The notes under the pieces: model-generated | Told to the model about the DNA's origin: nothing | The model's input: only the letters and a program-made list of their open reading frames with translations | The model's database searches: none | Position numbers and translations under genes: made by a program | Shown here: piece after piece, positions 7,974-17,330 of the stretch | Layout: every line of letters starts with the position of its first letter | Numbering within the stretch: position 1 is the first letter of the stretch | Assembly (NCBI GenBank): GCA_038848185.1 | Contig: JAWCNV010000005.1 | Span: 1-64,000 of the forward strand | Source of the DNA: JAAOZP01 sp038848185 | Lineage (GTDB): Archaea > Thermoproteota > EX4484-205 > JAAOZP01 | Length of the DNA: 64,000 nt | Direction: 5' to 3'

Positions 7974-8804
7974 ATGGGGAGCTTGAAGATAGGTTTAACA
8001 TTGTGGTCATTAGGGCCGACTAGGAACGAGATTGAGCTTAAAGCAGCTCTCGAAACAGCAAGAAAAATTGGTGTCCGAGGAGTACAACTCTGGTGCGTTG
8101 ACTACTCGCCTTCAGAACCCTGTTTTCTAGATCCTGATAGGTGTGTGGGCGCGGAGAGGAAGAGGGTCTTAGAACTGGTGGGGTCATATGGGCTTGAAAT
8201 AACAGGGTTCTGTGCTCAACTAACAGGACCCATGGATCCCGGTATGCCATGGCCAGGCTCTGCTTTCGGCGACCCAAGAGAACTGGAGAAGAGGCTTGAG
8301 AAAACCATGAAGGCTCTTGAGCTGGCTTCAGACATGGGGTCAACGGTAGTTACAACTCATCCTGGGGAAATACCTGAAGACAGTTCAAGCAGTAAATATA
8401 GGACAATGCTAAATTCATGCAAGATGCTGGCTAGGCATGCTGAGCAGGTTGGTGTTGCGTTTTGCATAGAGACGGGGCAGGAGCAGGCAGAGATTCTGAG
8501 ACATCTGCTTGAAGAAGTGGGAAGTGAGGGATTAAAAGTAAACTATGATCCTGCAAACATGCTCCAGTATGGCGTGGTGGAGGGCGTGAGAACCCTAGCC
8601 CATTGGATTGTGCACACTCATGCTAAAGATTACAACCCAGAGACAAAGCGTGCAACAGTCGGCGAAGGCCTTGTACCTTGGGACAACTATATAAGCGCAC
8701 TCAAGTCAATAAACTACTCAGGATGGTTCGCGCTTGAGGATGAGACAGGTATTAATGTGGTCGAGTCTCTTAAACGGGGAAAAGCCTTCCTAGAAAAATA
8801 TTGA
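7974..8804 (+). CDS. Sugar phosphate isomerase/epimerase, xylose isomerase-like TIM barrel
   Basis: A 276-residue AP endonuclease 2/xylose isomerase-like TIM barrel. Likely divalent-metal ligands are the Glu of FCIETGQEQAE, the Asp of VNYDPANM, the His of HTHAKDYNPE and the Glu of FALEDETG. These four lie in the order seen in IolE/IolI and ketose 3-epimerase relatives. The reaction is probably isomerisation or epimerisation of a sugar or inositol derivative; the substrate cannot be read from sequence. ATG at 7974 is 45 bases after hypB. It may share transcription with the hyp genes or use its own AT-rich leader. Convergent with the Gfo/Idh dehydrogenase, its likely functional neighbour. Confidence 0.8.
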   Translation: MGSLKIGLTLWSLGPTRNEIELKAALETARKIGVRGVQLWCVDYSPSEPCFLDPDRCVGAERKRVLELVGSYGLEITGFCAQLTGPMDPGMPWPGSAFGDPRELEKRLEKTMKALELASDMGSTVVTTHPGEIPEDSSSSKYRTMLNSCKMLARHAEQVGVAFCIETGQEQAEILRHLLEEVGSEGLKVNYDPANMLQYGVVEGVRTLAHWIVHTHAKDYNPETKRATVGEGLVPWDNYISALKSINYSGWFALEDETGINVVESLKRGKAFLEKY

Positions 8805-8818
8805 TTATAGAGTAGTTG

Positions 8819-9961
8819 TCAAAAAGTCGATGAAACTCTCAGCTTACGGCCCGTCCTCGAAGACTGTAACGACTTTATCATTATTTCGCTAACATGCATG
8901 CCCCATTTCAGACTTGGCAGTGGCTCCTTATCGTTCAGTATACAATCGAAAAAGTGTTCCGTAGATGCCCGATAATAGTTCCAAGGCGGAAAATCCTGCT
9001 TAGGCATTCGGTACCAGTTTTCTGGTAAATAGTATTTACTTTCCTTTCGTTTAGTCATGACAGAGATCGCTGCTTGCCCACCTATGAGTAAAGCACCATC
9101 GCTCCCATAGATCTCTATATCTGGCATACTTCCAACATCCGTCCTTAAGCCATCAGGAGTAACGAAGTTCGCTATGACGCATCCTAAGCTCCCATTTTTC
9201 ATGTTAATCAGTGTAAACGTGTTGTCTTCTACAGTCATCTTTATCCGTTTAGTAGGCTTCGCGTTCGCAATCTTTGGCCAGAAGGATTCGTAGGGCTTAT
9301 GGGCAAGGTGTTCTGTGAAGAATTCTTCAGGAACTATAAATCTCTCAGGTATAGACAGTTTCGCCATGCCTGTCACTGACGAAGCCGGGCCCAAGAGGAA
9401 GGTTAGTGCAGCTATCTGGTATACGCCAAGGTCGAAAAGTGGTCCTCCGGCTCGTCTGGTGAAGAAGGTCTCTTCTCCCCAAGTGGGTGGGCCTCTACCC
9501 AGCCCAGCTCTGAACCAATAGACTTCGCCTATAGTCCCCTCCTCAAGTATGCTTTTAGCCTTCAAGTATAGCGGGTTCATCTGGACGTTTGGTTCGACGA
9601 GTGCTTTAACACCTGCTTTCTTAATCGCGTTAAACGCTTTCTTCGCATCTATCATGCTTGTCGCCAACGGTTTTTGAATTAAAAGATGTTTCCCAGCTTT
9701 AGCAGCTTTTGCCGCATGCTCTGCATGCATACCCATACCTGACAATATGAAAACAGCGTCAATGTCAGCTTTTCTCAGCATCTCGTCAACGTTAGTATAG
9801 TATTCTTTCGCACCCCACAGCTCCATACTTCTCTTAGCTCTTTCCTTGTTCCTGTCACATGTTGCTACTAACTCGCCCTTCTCAATTATGACTGGAAAAT
9901 ACGACTCGTTGGCAACAACCCCGCAGCCTACAACACCACACCTAACTTTTCGGCTCTGCAT
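8819..9961 (-). CDS. Gfo/Idh/MocA family NAD(P)-dependent sugar dehydrogenase
   Basis: An oxidoreductase with an N-terminal Rossmann domain (VRCGVVGCGVVANESYFPVI) and a C-terminal alpha/beta dimerisation domain. The family EKP motif appears as QKPLATSM near residue 100, the Glu being replaced by Gln as in several relatives. FDLGVYQIAALTFLLGP is the substrate-side helix with the D-x-G-x-H-like motif. Family members oxidise or epimerise sugars, inositols or reduce sugar lactones. I prefer ATG at 9961 over the GTG at 9970 because a Shine-Dalgarno ggtgg sits six bases before that ATG. Paired convergently with the isomerase/epimerase gene, as often found in inositol or sugar catabolic loci. Confidence 0.85.
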   Translation of the reverse strand: MQSRKVRCGVVGCGVVANESYFPVIIEKGELVATCDRNKERAKRSMELWGAKEYYTNVDEMLRKADIDAVFILSGMGMHAEHAAKAAKAGKHLLIQKPLATSMIDAKKAFNAIKKAGVKALVEPNVQMNPLYLKAKSILEEGTIGEVYWFRAGLGRGPPTWGEETFFTRRAGGPLFDLGVYQIAALTFLLGPASSVTGMAKLSIPERFIVPEEFFTEHLAHKPYESFWPKIANAKPTKRIKMTVEDNTFTLINMKNGSLGCVIANFVTPDGLRTDVGSMPDIEIYGSDGALLIGGQAAISVMTKRKESKYYLPENWYRMPKQDFPPWNYYRASTEHFFDCILNDKEPLPSLKWGMHVSEIMIKSLQSSRTGRKLRVSSTF

Positions 9962-9980
9962 CCTTTCCACCTTTAATAAA

Positions 9981-11630
9981 TCAGTTTTTCACCCTTAATA
10001 AAAATATAAGCGCTATCATAAATTCTAGAATCGCTGCAACTAGTAAGCTAATTATGCTCATGCTTTCTGAGAATGTTACAATCATTGCTAGAAAGAATGA
10101 TATGACTGGAATTACTAGGATTACAATACTGATCACTATGGGAAGAATGTAGGAAACAGGTTTAGAGTATAAGTTTCCTGAAGGAAGTGTTCCACCAAAC
10201 AGCCTGATTATCACCAGCATTTCCAATATTATGGAGGAGAGTACAGGAAAAATGTAAATTCCTCCCAGAAACATGAATGCTAAGACAAGCTTTGGGACAG
10301 TTAACAACATTATCACCACCAATATGAGAAGCGATATTAAGTAGGATGAGAACGACAAGATTGTTTTAGCAAAGAGCAGCGACTTCTTTTTCAAAGGCAG
10401 ACTTCCAACATAAGAGTACGCTGTACCTTCGATGGCTAAAAGTGTTGGCGGAAGAATTGAAACCATTATAGACGGCATTATCAATAGTGGTAGAAACATA
10501 AAGAGTGAAAAACCTACTGGTGCTTCTGAAGCATAAAACGTTCCTGTGGAGAAACCGAAAATAACTGCTTGAATAACTGGCATTGCAAGTATAGTGAAAT
10601 ATGAAGGCGCCCTTGAGGCTATCATAAGATCTTTTTTAAGTATTCCAAGCCAGGGAGATCTAGGAGTGATAAATGTATCCTTAACCACTTCCCTAGAAAA
10701 TGTAGAAACCCCTCCGAAACCTATTTTCACTATTCTTTTAACAAGCCATTTAGAAAAGTATACTGCTAACAAAATATAGATAAGAGAAGAACCTAATGAT
10801 AAAACAAGTATCTTAGAGTCGCTTATTTTGAAGAAGGTTGTGAATGAGACCAAGAAGCCGAAGGAGAAGGGATATAATGATGCGAGTACATATGAGGCAC
10901 CTTGAGAAAGGGTCTTAATTAAGTTAATAATCTGCGGTGCTATACTCATAATTGAATACAATAAGAATGTGGGGATAATCCATACTAGCATGGATAACAG
11001 TCTCATAAACATACTCCATTTAGATTTTCCGCCTCCTCTAATCACTTTTGAGTAGAAAAAGAGCGCGAGGAAAACGGCCAATGTTAACGCAAAAACTTCG
11101 GTAACAATAATGCTTATTAAAATTGTTAAAGCACCTGAAACAGAACTGTATGAGATTCCATAGGCGATAGGAATGATTAATACTGCGGCTATCAACGGAA
11201 TATCAAATATCCTTATGAAGCACAGGAGGATAATCTTTGAAACATCTCTTTTTGAAATAGGGAAAACCGCTAGCAGGTCTGCGATCCTGGAGGAGACAAA
11301 TGATGTTGCCACCTGTATTCCCATAAAGGCAACCATAAATAAAACTATACTAAGCGTCATCGAAACACTAGATGTCGAAAACAGCTCCTTTTCAACTCCA
11401 ATATTAGGTCCCATAATCATCATGAAAACGCTTAAAAAACAAACGGTGAAAGCCATCATGTACTTGCTTATCTTAATATTAGTCTCTGCATTCTTAGCGA
11501 GAGTATTGATGGATTTTTCAACATCTCCACCCCACATCATGCCTCCACTAGTACGGAGAGAGAAGAAGGATTGAAAAACTATTTCTCTATAAACCTCTTT
11601 CGACAACTTCCATAGTTCAGAGAGCTCCAT
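9981..11630 (-). CDS. ABC-2 type transporter permease
   Basis: An integral membrane protein of 549 aa with about twelve hydrophobic segments and no ATPase motifs. A cytosolic N-terminal helix carries residues like SINTLAKNAETNIKIS. Two halves of roughly six spans each are visible, which suggests a duplicated ABC-2 export permease. The gene starts four bases after the stop of the ATP-binding subunit gene, so the two form one transporter. The substrate is unknown; similar archaeal pairs export drugs, lipids or peptides. Confidence 0.8.
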   Translation of the reverse strand: MELSELWKLSKEVYREIVFQSFFSLRTSGGMMWGGDVEKSINTLAKNAETNIKISKYMMAFTVCFLSVFMMIMGPNIGVEKELFSTSSVSMTLSIVLFMVAFMGIQVATSFVSSRIADLLAVFPISKRDVSKIILLCFIRIFDIPLIAAVLIIPIAYGISYSSVSGALTILISIIVTEVFALTLAVFLALFFYSKVIRGGGKSKWSMFMRLLSMLVWIIPTFLLYSIMSIAPQIINLIKTLSQGASYVLASLYPFSFGFLVSFTTFFKISDSKILVLSLGSSLIYILLAVYFSKWLVKRIVKIGFGGVSTFSREVVKDTFITPRSPWLGILKKDLMIASRAPSYFTILAMPVIQAVIFGFSTGTFYASEAPVGFSLFMFLPLLIMPSIMVSILPPTLLAIEGTAYSYVGSLPLKKKSLLFAKTILSFSSYLISLLILVVIMLLTVPKLVLAFMFLGGIYIFPVLSSIILEMLVIIRLFGGTLPSGNLYSKPVSYILPIVISIVILVIPVISFFLAMIVTFSESMSIISLLVAAILEFMIALIFLLRVKN

Positions 11631-11634
11631 AGCA

Positions 11635-12420
11635 CTACTCCTCCAAGGCTTTAACCATCTCTTGGACTCCGGTTTCCTGCTCGGTTACCTTCAGAAATAT
11701 TTCCTCTAATGAGCCTTCTGCACTCTTAACCAGTTTACGAAGCCCCTCCACCGTCCCTTCACCCACTATTTTTCCTTTATGTATTATTCCAACTCTTGTG
11801 CAAAGTTTCTCAGCAACCTCCATGATGTGTGTCGAAAATATTACTGCACCCCCCTTCTTAGCTTGAAATGTCACCAGCTCCTTAAGTATCTTGGAAGAGA
11901 ATGCGTCCAGTCCTATCAGAGGCTCATCTAGAATAAGAAGTTGCGGTTCATGCAGTAAAGCAGCTATTATCGCAACCTTCTGCTTATTTCCTTTAGAGAG
12001 AGCAGCAATAGGCGTGTCAAAATACTCTCTTAGTTGAAACGCTGAAACTAGCTTTTCAAGCCTTGTATTCGCCGTGTCTTCATTAAGACGTCTTATGGAA
12101 GCAACGAATTCTAGGAACTCTCTTGGAGTCAGCGAATCCATTAGAATCACCTCTTCAGGAACATATCCTATCATGCTTTTAACAGCGATCTCATCTGACA
12201 AAGGTCTGCCGAAGACGCTGACTTTTCCAGAAGCAGGTTCTAAGAGCCCCATGATTACTTTTAAAGTACTGGTTTTACCTGCTCCGTTTGGCCCGAGCAA
12301 CCCGTATATCTCGCCAGGCTTAACTGTGAAAGAAATATCGTCTACAGCAACGAAGAAGCCGTATTTAACTACGAGGCCCTCAACAACAAGTGGTTGAACC
12401 TGCGGCTCATAACTCGCCAT
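11635..12420 (-). CDS. ABC transporter ATP-binding protein
   Basis: A 261-residue ABC ATPase that energises the adjacent permease. Walker A is GLLGPNGAGKTST (about residues 39-51), the signature is ALSKGNKQKV, Walker B is LLILDEPLIGLD and the switch His is in FSTHIMEVAEKL. The signature Gly-Gly-Gln is replaced by Lys-Gly-Asn, a variant common in ABC-2/NatA-like ATPases. ATG at 12420. The product contacts the permease encoded four bases downstream. No regulator is adjacent. Confidence 0.9.
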   Translation of the reverse strand: MASYEPQVQPLVVEGLVVKYGFFVAVDDISFTVKPGEIYGLLGPNGAGKTSTLKVIMGLLEPASGKVSVFGRPLSDEIAVKSMIGYVPEEVILMDSLTPREFLEFVASIRRLNEDTANTRLEKLVSAFQLREYFDTPIAALSKGNKQKVAIIAALLHEPQLLILDEPLIGLDAFSSKILKELVTFQAKKGGAVIFSTHIMEVAEKLCTRVGIIHKGKIVGEGTVEGLRKLVKSAEGSLEEIFLKVTEQETGVQEMVKALEE

Positions 12421-12496
12421 TTTCGAATCCAGGATTTTAACAAAGGTATTTATGTTTTAAATAGTCGTTTTTAAGTAAGGTGTTTTATAACTATTT

Positions 12497-14302
12497 TCAA
12501 GAGTTGCTTCTAATTTCCGGAGTTACGCCGAATTGAAGCTCGTAAAGCTTAGCGTACGCGCCTCTTCTTGAGAGAAGCTCTTCATGCGTCCCCTCTTCAA
12601 CTATCATACCGTTTTCAAGAAAGACTATTCTATGTGCAAGCTTAACAGTTGAAAGCCTGTGCGCGACAATTATACATGTTCTGCCCTTCATAAGTTTTAC
12701 CATAGCCTTCTGGATAAGCGACTCCGTGTAGGAGTCTAAACTGCTGGTTGCCTCATCCAGTATAAGTATCTTCGGATTCTTAAGCATGGCTCTAGCGAAG
12801 CTTATTAATTGTCTTTGCCCTAAAGATAGGTTTCCTCCTCCAGGAGTGATTACTGTCTCATATTTCTGAGGCAATCCTTGAATAAGGTCGTCTAAGCCTA
12901 GTTCTGAAACTACTTGCTTAACTTCCTTATCTGAAGCCTTCGGGTTTCCGAGCCTTATATTCTCTAAAACAGTGTCATTGAACAATACAGGTTCCTGTGG
13001 AACCAGAGATACTTGGCTTCTGAGCGATTCGAACGAGAATTCTTTAACATTATGTCCGTCTATCAGAACCTCTCCGGACTTGGGATCGTAAAGCCGCATG
13101 ATTAGGTTTGTCAAAGTGGTTTTACCTGCACCTGTTGGCCCTACCACAGCCACTATCTCGCCCTGAGCAACCTTAAAGTTTAAACCTTGGAAAACAGTAT
13201 TCCCATCGTAGTCAAAGTAAACATTTTTTAACTCAATTTCCCCTGTTTTTATCTCTATCCACTTAGATTCTTTAGACTCGACAACCGCAGGCTTTATTTT
13301 GAGAAACAGGTAGACCCTTTCAGCCGCTGCTAAAGCGGCCTGCAGGGTACTGTAGAAGGTTGTTAAAGTAATTATCGGCCTGTAGAACATGTCGGCATAA
13401 CCGTAGAAGGCAATGAGAACCCCGATGCTGATTTCCCCTGAGGCAACTAGGTTACCGCCATACATTATAAGTATCACGTAGGAAAGCGTCCTGACAGCGT
13501 CGAGCGAGGGCTGAATCATTGCGAAAACTATCCTTGCTCGTAGATTTGCCTTCATGGTCTCGTTGCTAAGCCTGTCGAACGACGCGATATCGATGTGCCT
13601 TCTCTCAGCGAAAGACTGTGAAACTCTCGAGCCGGAGACGCTTTGCTCAACATTGCTCGTCAACTCGCTTAGCTTCTCCCTTGTAAGCCTGTAGGCTCTT
13701 CTTGTCTTCATAGCCAGATATCTTGATAGAATCAACATTAGAGGCACTACAGAGATAGTGGCTAAGCTCAGCCATAAATGTAGGCTAAACATCACGTAAA
13801 GCGAGCCGACTAAGGTTAACGAGCCTATCATTACCTCTATTGTGCCCGACGTGGTGACGTCTCCAATAGCGCTAATATCATTGGTTATTAACGATATCAT
13901 TTTACCTGTTCTCTCAACATTAACATGGGAAATATCCATTTCCTCCATATGTCTAAAAACGGTTCTCCTCATGTTGTACAGAAGCTTCTGGTTTATCCTG
14001 CCTGATAGAAACCCTCTTGTAAAACCTAGAAACCACCCTCCTACAGCGATCGCTATCAGGATTAAGACATATCTCACTATAGCATTAAGATCAGCATGCA
14101 CTATGCCCTCGTCGATAAGAAGCTTGCCGACATAGGGGCTGACTACGTTTATCGATAGCGATACAAGCGCAACTATTATGAGCAGAATTGTCTGAAGTTT
14201 CATAGGGTAAAGCCAGCGGATAAGCCATGCGACTAGTGTCCGCGACTCTACTTCTCTAGGTTTCCCCTCAGCCTCAGCCGCGTGACGAAAATGCCAAGCC
14301 AT
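12497..14302 (-). CDS. ABC exporter half-transporter, catalytic-site subunit
   Basis: A 601-residue type IV ABC half-transporter: six membrane spans (about residues 35-320) then a nucleotide-binding domain. Walker A is VGPTGAGKTTL, Walker B is LILDEATSSLD with the catalytic Glu, and the switch is IVAHRLS with His. The signature is NLSLGQRQL, with LSLGQ instead of LSGGQ. Together with its partner this is the asymmetric pattern of heterodimeric exporters such as TM287/288 and TmrAB. Its own Walker B works with the partner's good signature, and its poor signature faces the partner's degenerate site. It starts one base after the partner's stop. Likely exports hydrophobic compounds or lipids. Confidence 0.9.
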   Translation of the reverse strand: MAWHFRHAAEAEGKPREVESRTLVAWLIRWLYPMKLQTILLIIVALVSLSINVVSPYVGKLLIDEGIVHADLNAIVRYVLILIAIAVGGWFLGFTRGFLSGRINQKLLYNMRRTVFRHMEEMDISHVNVERTGKMISLITNDISAIGDVTTSGTIEVMIGSLTLVGSLYVMFSLHLWLSLATISVVPLMLILSRYLAMKTRRAYRLTREKLSELTSNVEQSVSGSRVSQSFAERRHIDIASFDRLSNETMKANLRARIVFAMIQPSLDAVRTLSYVILIMYGGNLVASGEISIGVLIAFYGYADMFYRPIITLTTFYSTLQAALAAAERVYLFLKIKPAVVESKESKWIEIKTGEIELKNVYFDYDGNTVFQGLNFKVAQGEIVAVVGPTGAGKTTLTNLIMRLYDPKSGEVLIDGHNVKEFSFESLRSQVSLVPQEPVLFNDTVLENIRLGNPKASDKEVKQVVSELGLDDLIQGLPQKYETVITPGGGNLSLGQRQLISFARAMLKNPKILILDEATSSLDSYTESLIQKAMVKLMKGRTCIIVAHRLSTVKLAHRIVFLENGMIVEEGTHEELLSRRGAYAKLYELQFGVTPEIRSNS

Positions 14303-14303
14303 C

Positions 14304-16052
14304 TTAGCTTTCTACCTCCTGGCTTGCGTACTGCGACATGTATAATCTAGTGTAGACTCCGCCTTTCTTCATCAGTTCTTCATGAGGCCCGTCTTCAACA
14401 ACTTTACCATTCTCTACAACAATTATTCTTTCACTAAGCTTGAGTGTGGAAAGCCTCTGTGTCACGATGAAGACTGTTTTACCTTTAATAAGCTCCTTTA
14501 AAGATTCATATATTTCTTTCTCCGTTTCAGCGTCTACGCTTGAAGTTGAGTCATCTAGAATAAGTATTGAAGGATTCACAAGGAGTGCTCTAGCAATCGC
14601 TATCCTCTGCCTCTGGCCTCCTGAAAGAGTGACTCCTCTCTCGCCTACCACAGTATTATATCCTTCTGGAAGGCGGATTATGAAATCGTGTATTCTGGCC
14701 GCCTTCGCCGCTTTTTCAATTTCCTCCTGTGTAGCATTAGGTTTTCCATACGCTATATTTTCTCTTATGGATGTTGGGAATAAAAATACGTCTTGGTGCA
14801 CTATTCCAATGTTTCTTCTAAGGGAGCTTATCTTAATGTTTCGAATATCCATATTATCTATGAGAATGCGGCCTTCTTGAGGATCATAGAACCTCGGTAT
14901 TAGCTTGATTATCGTGCTTTTTCCCGATCCTGTTGCCCCTACCAGAGCAACCTTCTCACCGGGATTCACTTCGAAACTCATTTCTCTAAGAACCGGCTTA
15001 TCCTTGTCATATCCAAATGTCACATTCTCGAAACGTACAGCACCCTTAACAGACTTCAACTCCACTGCTTCAGGCTTTTCCTTGACCTCAGGCTCCGCGT
15101 CAAGAACCTCAAATATCTTGCGTGCTGAAACCATTGCCTCCGCGTATCTCGACAACACGAAGCCTATTGACATTATCGGCCAGACAAGCATGCCTAAATA
15201 CATGGTGAAGGTAACGAGCTGACCTAAGGTAATCTCTTCCGCAACCACTTGAAAACCACCATACCAATATATTACTGCCGACCCAATGCCCACTATGAGG
15301 CCAAGCGAAGGCCAAGTCAACGAGCTGAGAAAAACAGTCCTTAACCCCATGTTGTAAATCTCCCTGTTTTTCTGTTCAAATCTTTTAAGCATCTCACCCT
15401 CGATGCCAAGGGTCTTCAAAACCTTAAAGCCAGAAACGGTCTCTTGAATCATCATACTCATCCCACTTATTTCTCTCCAAGTCTTTTCGAAAAGAGGTCT
15501 TACGAAGCGGTTGAACGATAGAGATATTGCAGTTATAAACGGGGTTATTGCTAACGCCAAGAGTGCAAGCCTAAAGTTAGTTGTCAAGAGAATCATGATA
15601 ACAACCACCAAAGTAATAATAGAGCCAAGCAGGTTCGGAAGAGCGAAACCCAGCAATCCACCTATGTTCTCAGTATCCCTAGTAACTCGGCTTATAATCT
15701 GTCCCGCGTCAACCTTATCGTAAAAACTGTATGATAGATCCTGCAAATGCTTGTAGATGCTTATTCTAATTCTGTAAACAACCTTCTGCGACATGGCTCC
15801 ACTTAAATACTCCCTTATGAAGGATGTGCCACCAGATGAAAGAGTCAGAACTATTATGGCTAATGCATACAGCCATAAGTCTGAAGATGCTTTTACCATA
15901 GTGATGTCTACAACTCTTCCTGCGATTATTGGGCTTGCAATGTTCATCAGCGTACCGATTAGAATAAGTATTAAAACACCTGAAAACAAGCCTTTTTCTT
16001 TAATAATATAACTTAGGATTCTTCGGAACGGGTGTTTAGTGTTATTCGGCAT
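14304..16052 (-). CDS. ABC exporter half-transporter, degenerate-site subunit
   Basis: A 582-residue half-transporter with six N-terminal spans and a C-terminal ATPase domain. Walker A GATGSGKSTI and the signature TLSGGQRQR are canonical. Walker B is LILDDSTSSVD, where Asp replaces the catalytic Glu, and the switch loop is IVTQRLS, where Gln replaces His. Both changes are expected for the non-hydrolysing site of a heterodimer. The gene is first in a two-gene operon with the catalytic-site subunit. The promoter probably lies in the 400-base gap upstream. Confidence 0.9.
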   Translation of the reverse strand: MPNNTKHPFRRILSYIIKEKGLFSGVLILILIGTLMNIASPIIAGRVVDITMVKASSDLWLYALAIIVLTLSSGGTSFIREYLSGAMSQKVVYRIRISIYKHLQDLSYSFYDKVDAGQIISRVTRDTENIGGLLGFALPNLLGSIITLVVVIMILLTTNFRLALLALAITPFITAISLSFNRFVRPLFEKTWREISGMSMMIQETVSGFKVLKTLGIEGEMLKRFEQKNREIYNMGLRTVFLSSLTWPSLGLIVGIGSAVIYWYGGFQVVAEEITLGQLVTFTMYLGMLVWPIMSIGFVLSRYAEAMVSARKIFEVLDAEPEVKEKPEAVELKSVKGAVRFENVTFGYDKDKPVLREMSFEVNPGEKVALVGATGSGKSTIIKLIPRFYDPQEGRILIDNMDIRNIKISSLRRNIGIVHQDVFLFPTSIRENIAYGKPNATQEEIEKAAKAARIHDFIIRLPEGYNTVVGERGVTLSGGQRQRIAIARALLVNPSILILDDSTSSVDAETEKEIYESLKELIKGKTVFIVTQRLSTLKLSERIIVVENGKVVEDGPHEELMKKGGVYTRLYMSQYASQEVES

Positions 16053-16400
16053 GCTTCACGTCCGCCGGTTAGAACCAACTTATTTATCTTACTGTCTCAA
16101 CTATTCATTGTGTTTTAATTCCCACCGAGCCATCAGAATAATTCAACAACATAACTACACTTACTTTCGAAAGCACCAGTACCCGAATGACATCTAAATA
16201 AAAACTATGATCTGTTTGCAGATGGTACACTCGCAATCAAAAATAAAATGGATGAAACTTTGAAAAAAAATCTTCGCATAATATTCAAGAAAAGCTTGTG
16301 TGGAGGAAATAACCATGTTTACAACAGTTTAATATTTCCCATTTAAGTAAAATCACCCCCATCCCAACCACTTTTATTTAAACAATCTTGTAAAAAACGT
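16053..16400. other. AT-rich intergenic region, no confident gene
   Basis: About 350 bases upstream of both the ABC exporter operon (minus) and the SHOCT-like tailed protein (plus). A 32-codon frame from ATG at 16231 exists, within a 45-codon open stretch, but has no homologue I recognise, so I do not call it. A TATA-like ttttatttaaac lies at 16372-16383, suited to the plus-strand gene. No tRNA or repeat array seen. Confidence 0.5.
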
Positions 16401-16429
16401 TTCAGAAACAATTCTGAAACAATTCTGAA
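16401..16429. promoter_or_regulatory. Candidate operator: TTCAGAA-acaa-TTCTGAA-acaa-TTCTGAA
   Basis: TTCAGAA (16401-16407) and TTCTGAA (16412-16418) form a perfect 7-bp inverted repeat with a 4-base spacer. TTCTGAA is then repeated at 16423-16429 with the same spacer acaa. The block sits just downstream of TATA-like ttttatttaaac and 50-80 bases before the ATG at 16482, where a repressor would cover the transcription start. Protein and role unknown. Confidence 0.5.
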
Positions 16430-16481
16430 AGAAAGCATTTTATTCTGGATCCCATTGTTAAAGGGATTGGGGGGAGGGGGG

Positions 16482-17234
16482 ATGGAGGCAGGGGAGATCA
16501 TTCTCCCCGCTTTTTCCAATAAGGTTCGGAGAAAGCCGGTGGGGTTAGCGAGGAGAAGTTCTGATCTCCCCACTCCGATTAAAATCCAGCCTGACATGCC
16601 AATAGGCTTAATCATTTTTGAAGTTGCTCCGGTTAACGAAGAGGGAGACGTGCTAGAGGAAGGTTCCTTGGCAGAAGAAGGTTTTACGGTTTATGTGAAT
16701 AATTACACTGGTTTTTGGCGGAAACCTGTGGAGGGGAAGGTTCATACTGGTAGGACGCCGGTTCCAGTGAAAGTCTGGAGAATAATAGATTGCTCTAAGA
16801 ATGATTGGATGGAGCAGGAGTATGTTATTACCGTGGTCACCAAAAACTATTTTGGATCGAGACTCATCAGGGTTAAGCCGGATAAGCCGATTATAAATAT
16901 TGAGGTAAAGATTCATGTAGGCAGAAAGGAAGGAGTGTTTAATGAAGCTCCTAAGCTGTTCTTAACGCCTTCGCCAGCCATTTCTGAAAGCTTTCCATCA
17001 CCGCCGCTTGACAACACCATTGTCGAGGAAGAGATCATCAGGATCAAGACATATTTGGCTATGCTGGAGGGAGAAAGAAACTGTGGGCTAATATCAGAAA
17101 GAGCCTACTACAGGCTTAGAAGGAGGCTTGAATCTTTACTTTATGAACTTTTAGATGAGGCAGAGAATCCGGTTGAAAACCTGGGAAGCCTAATGATTAG
17201 CAAGCACCAGGCTCCTGAATTGCTTATTCAATAG
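16482..17234 (+). CDS. Hypothetical protein with SHOCT-like C-terminal domain
   Basis: About 250 residues, no membrane segment. The central region (IKIQPDMPIGLIIFEVAPVNE to about residue 150) looks like one or two beta-sandwich domains. The C-terminal 50 residues, VEEEIIRIKTYLAMLEGERN then GLISERAYYRLRRRLESL, form a SHOCT-like helical hairpin. This tail is about half identical to that of the membrane protein at 22581-23417. I chose ATG at 16482 because a purine block ggggaggggg precedes it. The longer frame from TTG 16455 only adds Gly-rich residues read from that block. Function unknown; the shared tail suggests a common partner or oligomerisation surface. Confidence 0.65.
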   Translation: MEAGEIILPAFSNKVRRKPVGLARRSSDLPTPIKIQPDMPIGLIIFEVAPVNEEGDVLEEGSLAEEGFTVYVNNYTGFWRKPVEGKVHTGRTPVPVKVWRIIDCSKNDWMEQEYVITVVTKNYFGSRLIRVKPDKPIINIEVKIHVGRKEGVFNEAPKLFLTPSPAISESFPSPPLDNTIVEEEIIRIKTYLAMLEGERNCGLISERAYYRLRRRLESLLYELLDEAENPVENLGSLMISKHQAPELLIQ

Positions 17235-17330
17235 CATTATCCTATTTTATGTTTATAATTTCCCAATATTTATCCACTGGTGGCGATACGTGTCTAGAAC
17301 ACTTAAATAGAGTGTGAAAAACTCTATCTT

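Noticed and set aside
16186..16334. 45-codon open stretch (LFADGTLAIKNKMDETLKK...) upstream of the SHOCT-like tailed gene
   Set aside because: No good start or ribosome site, no recognised family, AT-rich setting; more likely chance or an old remnant.
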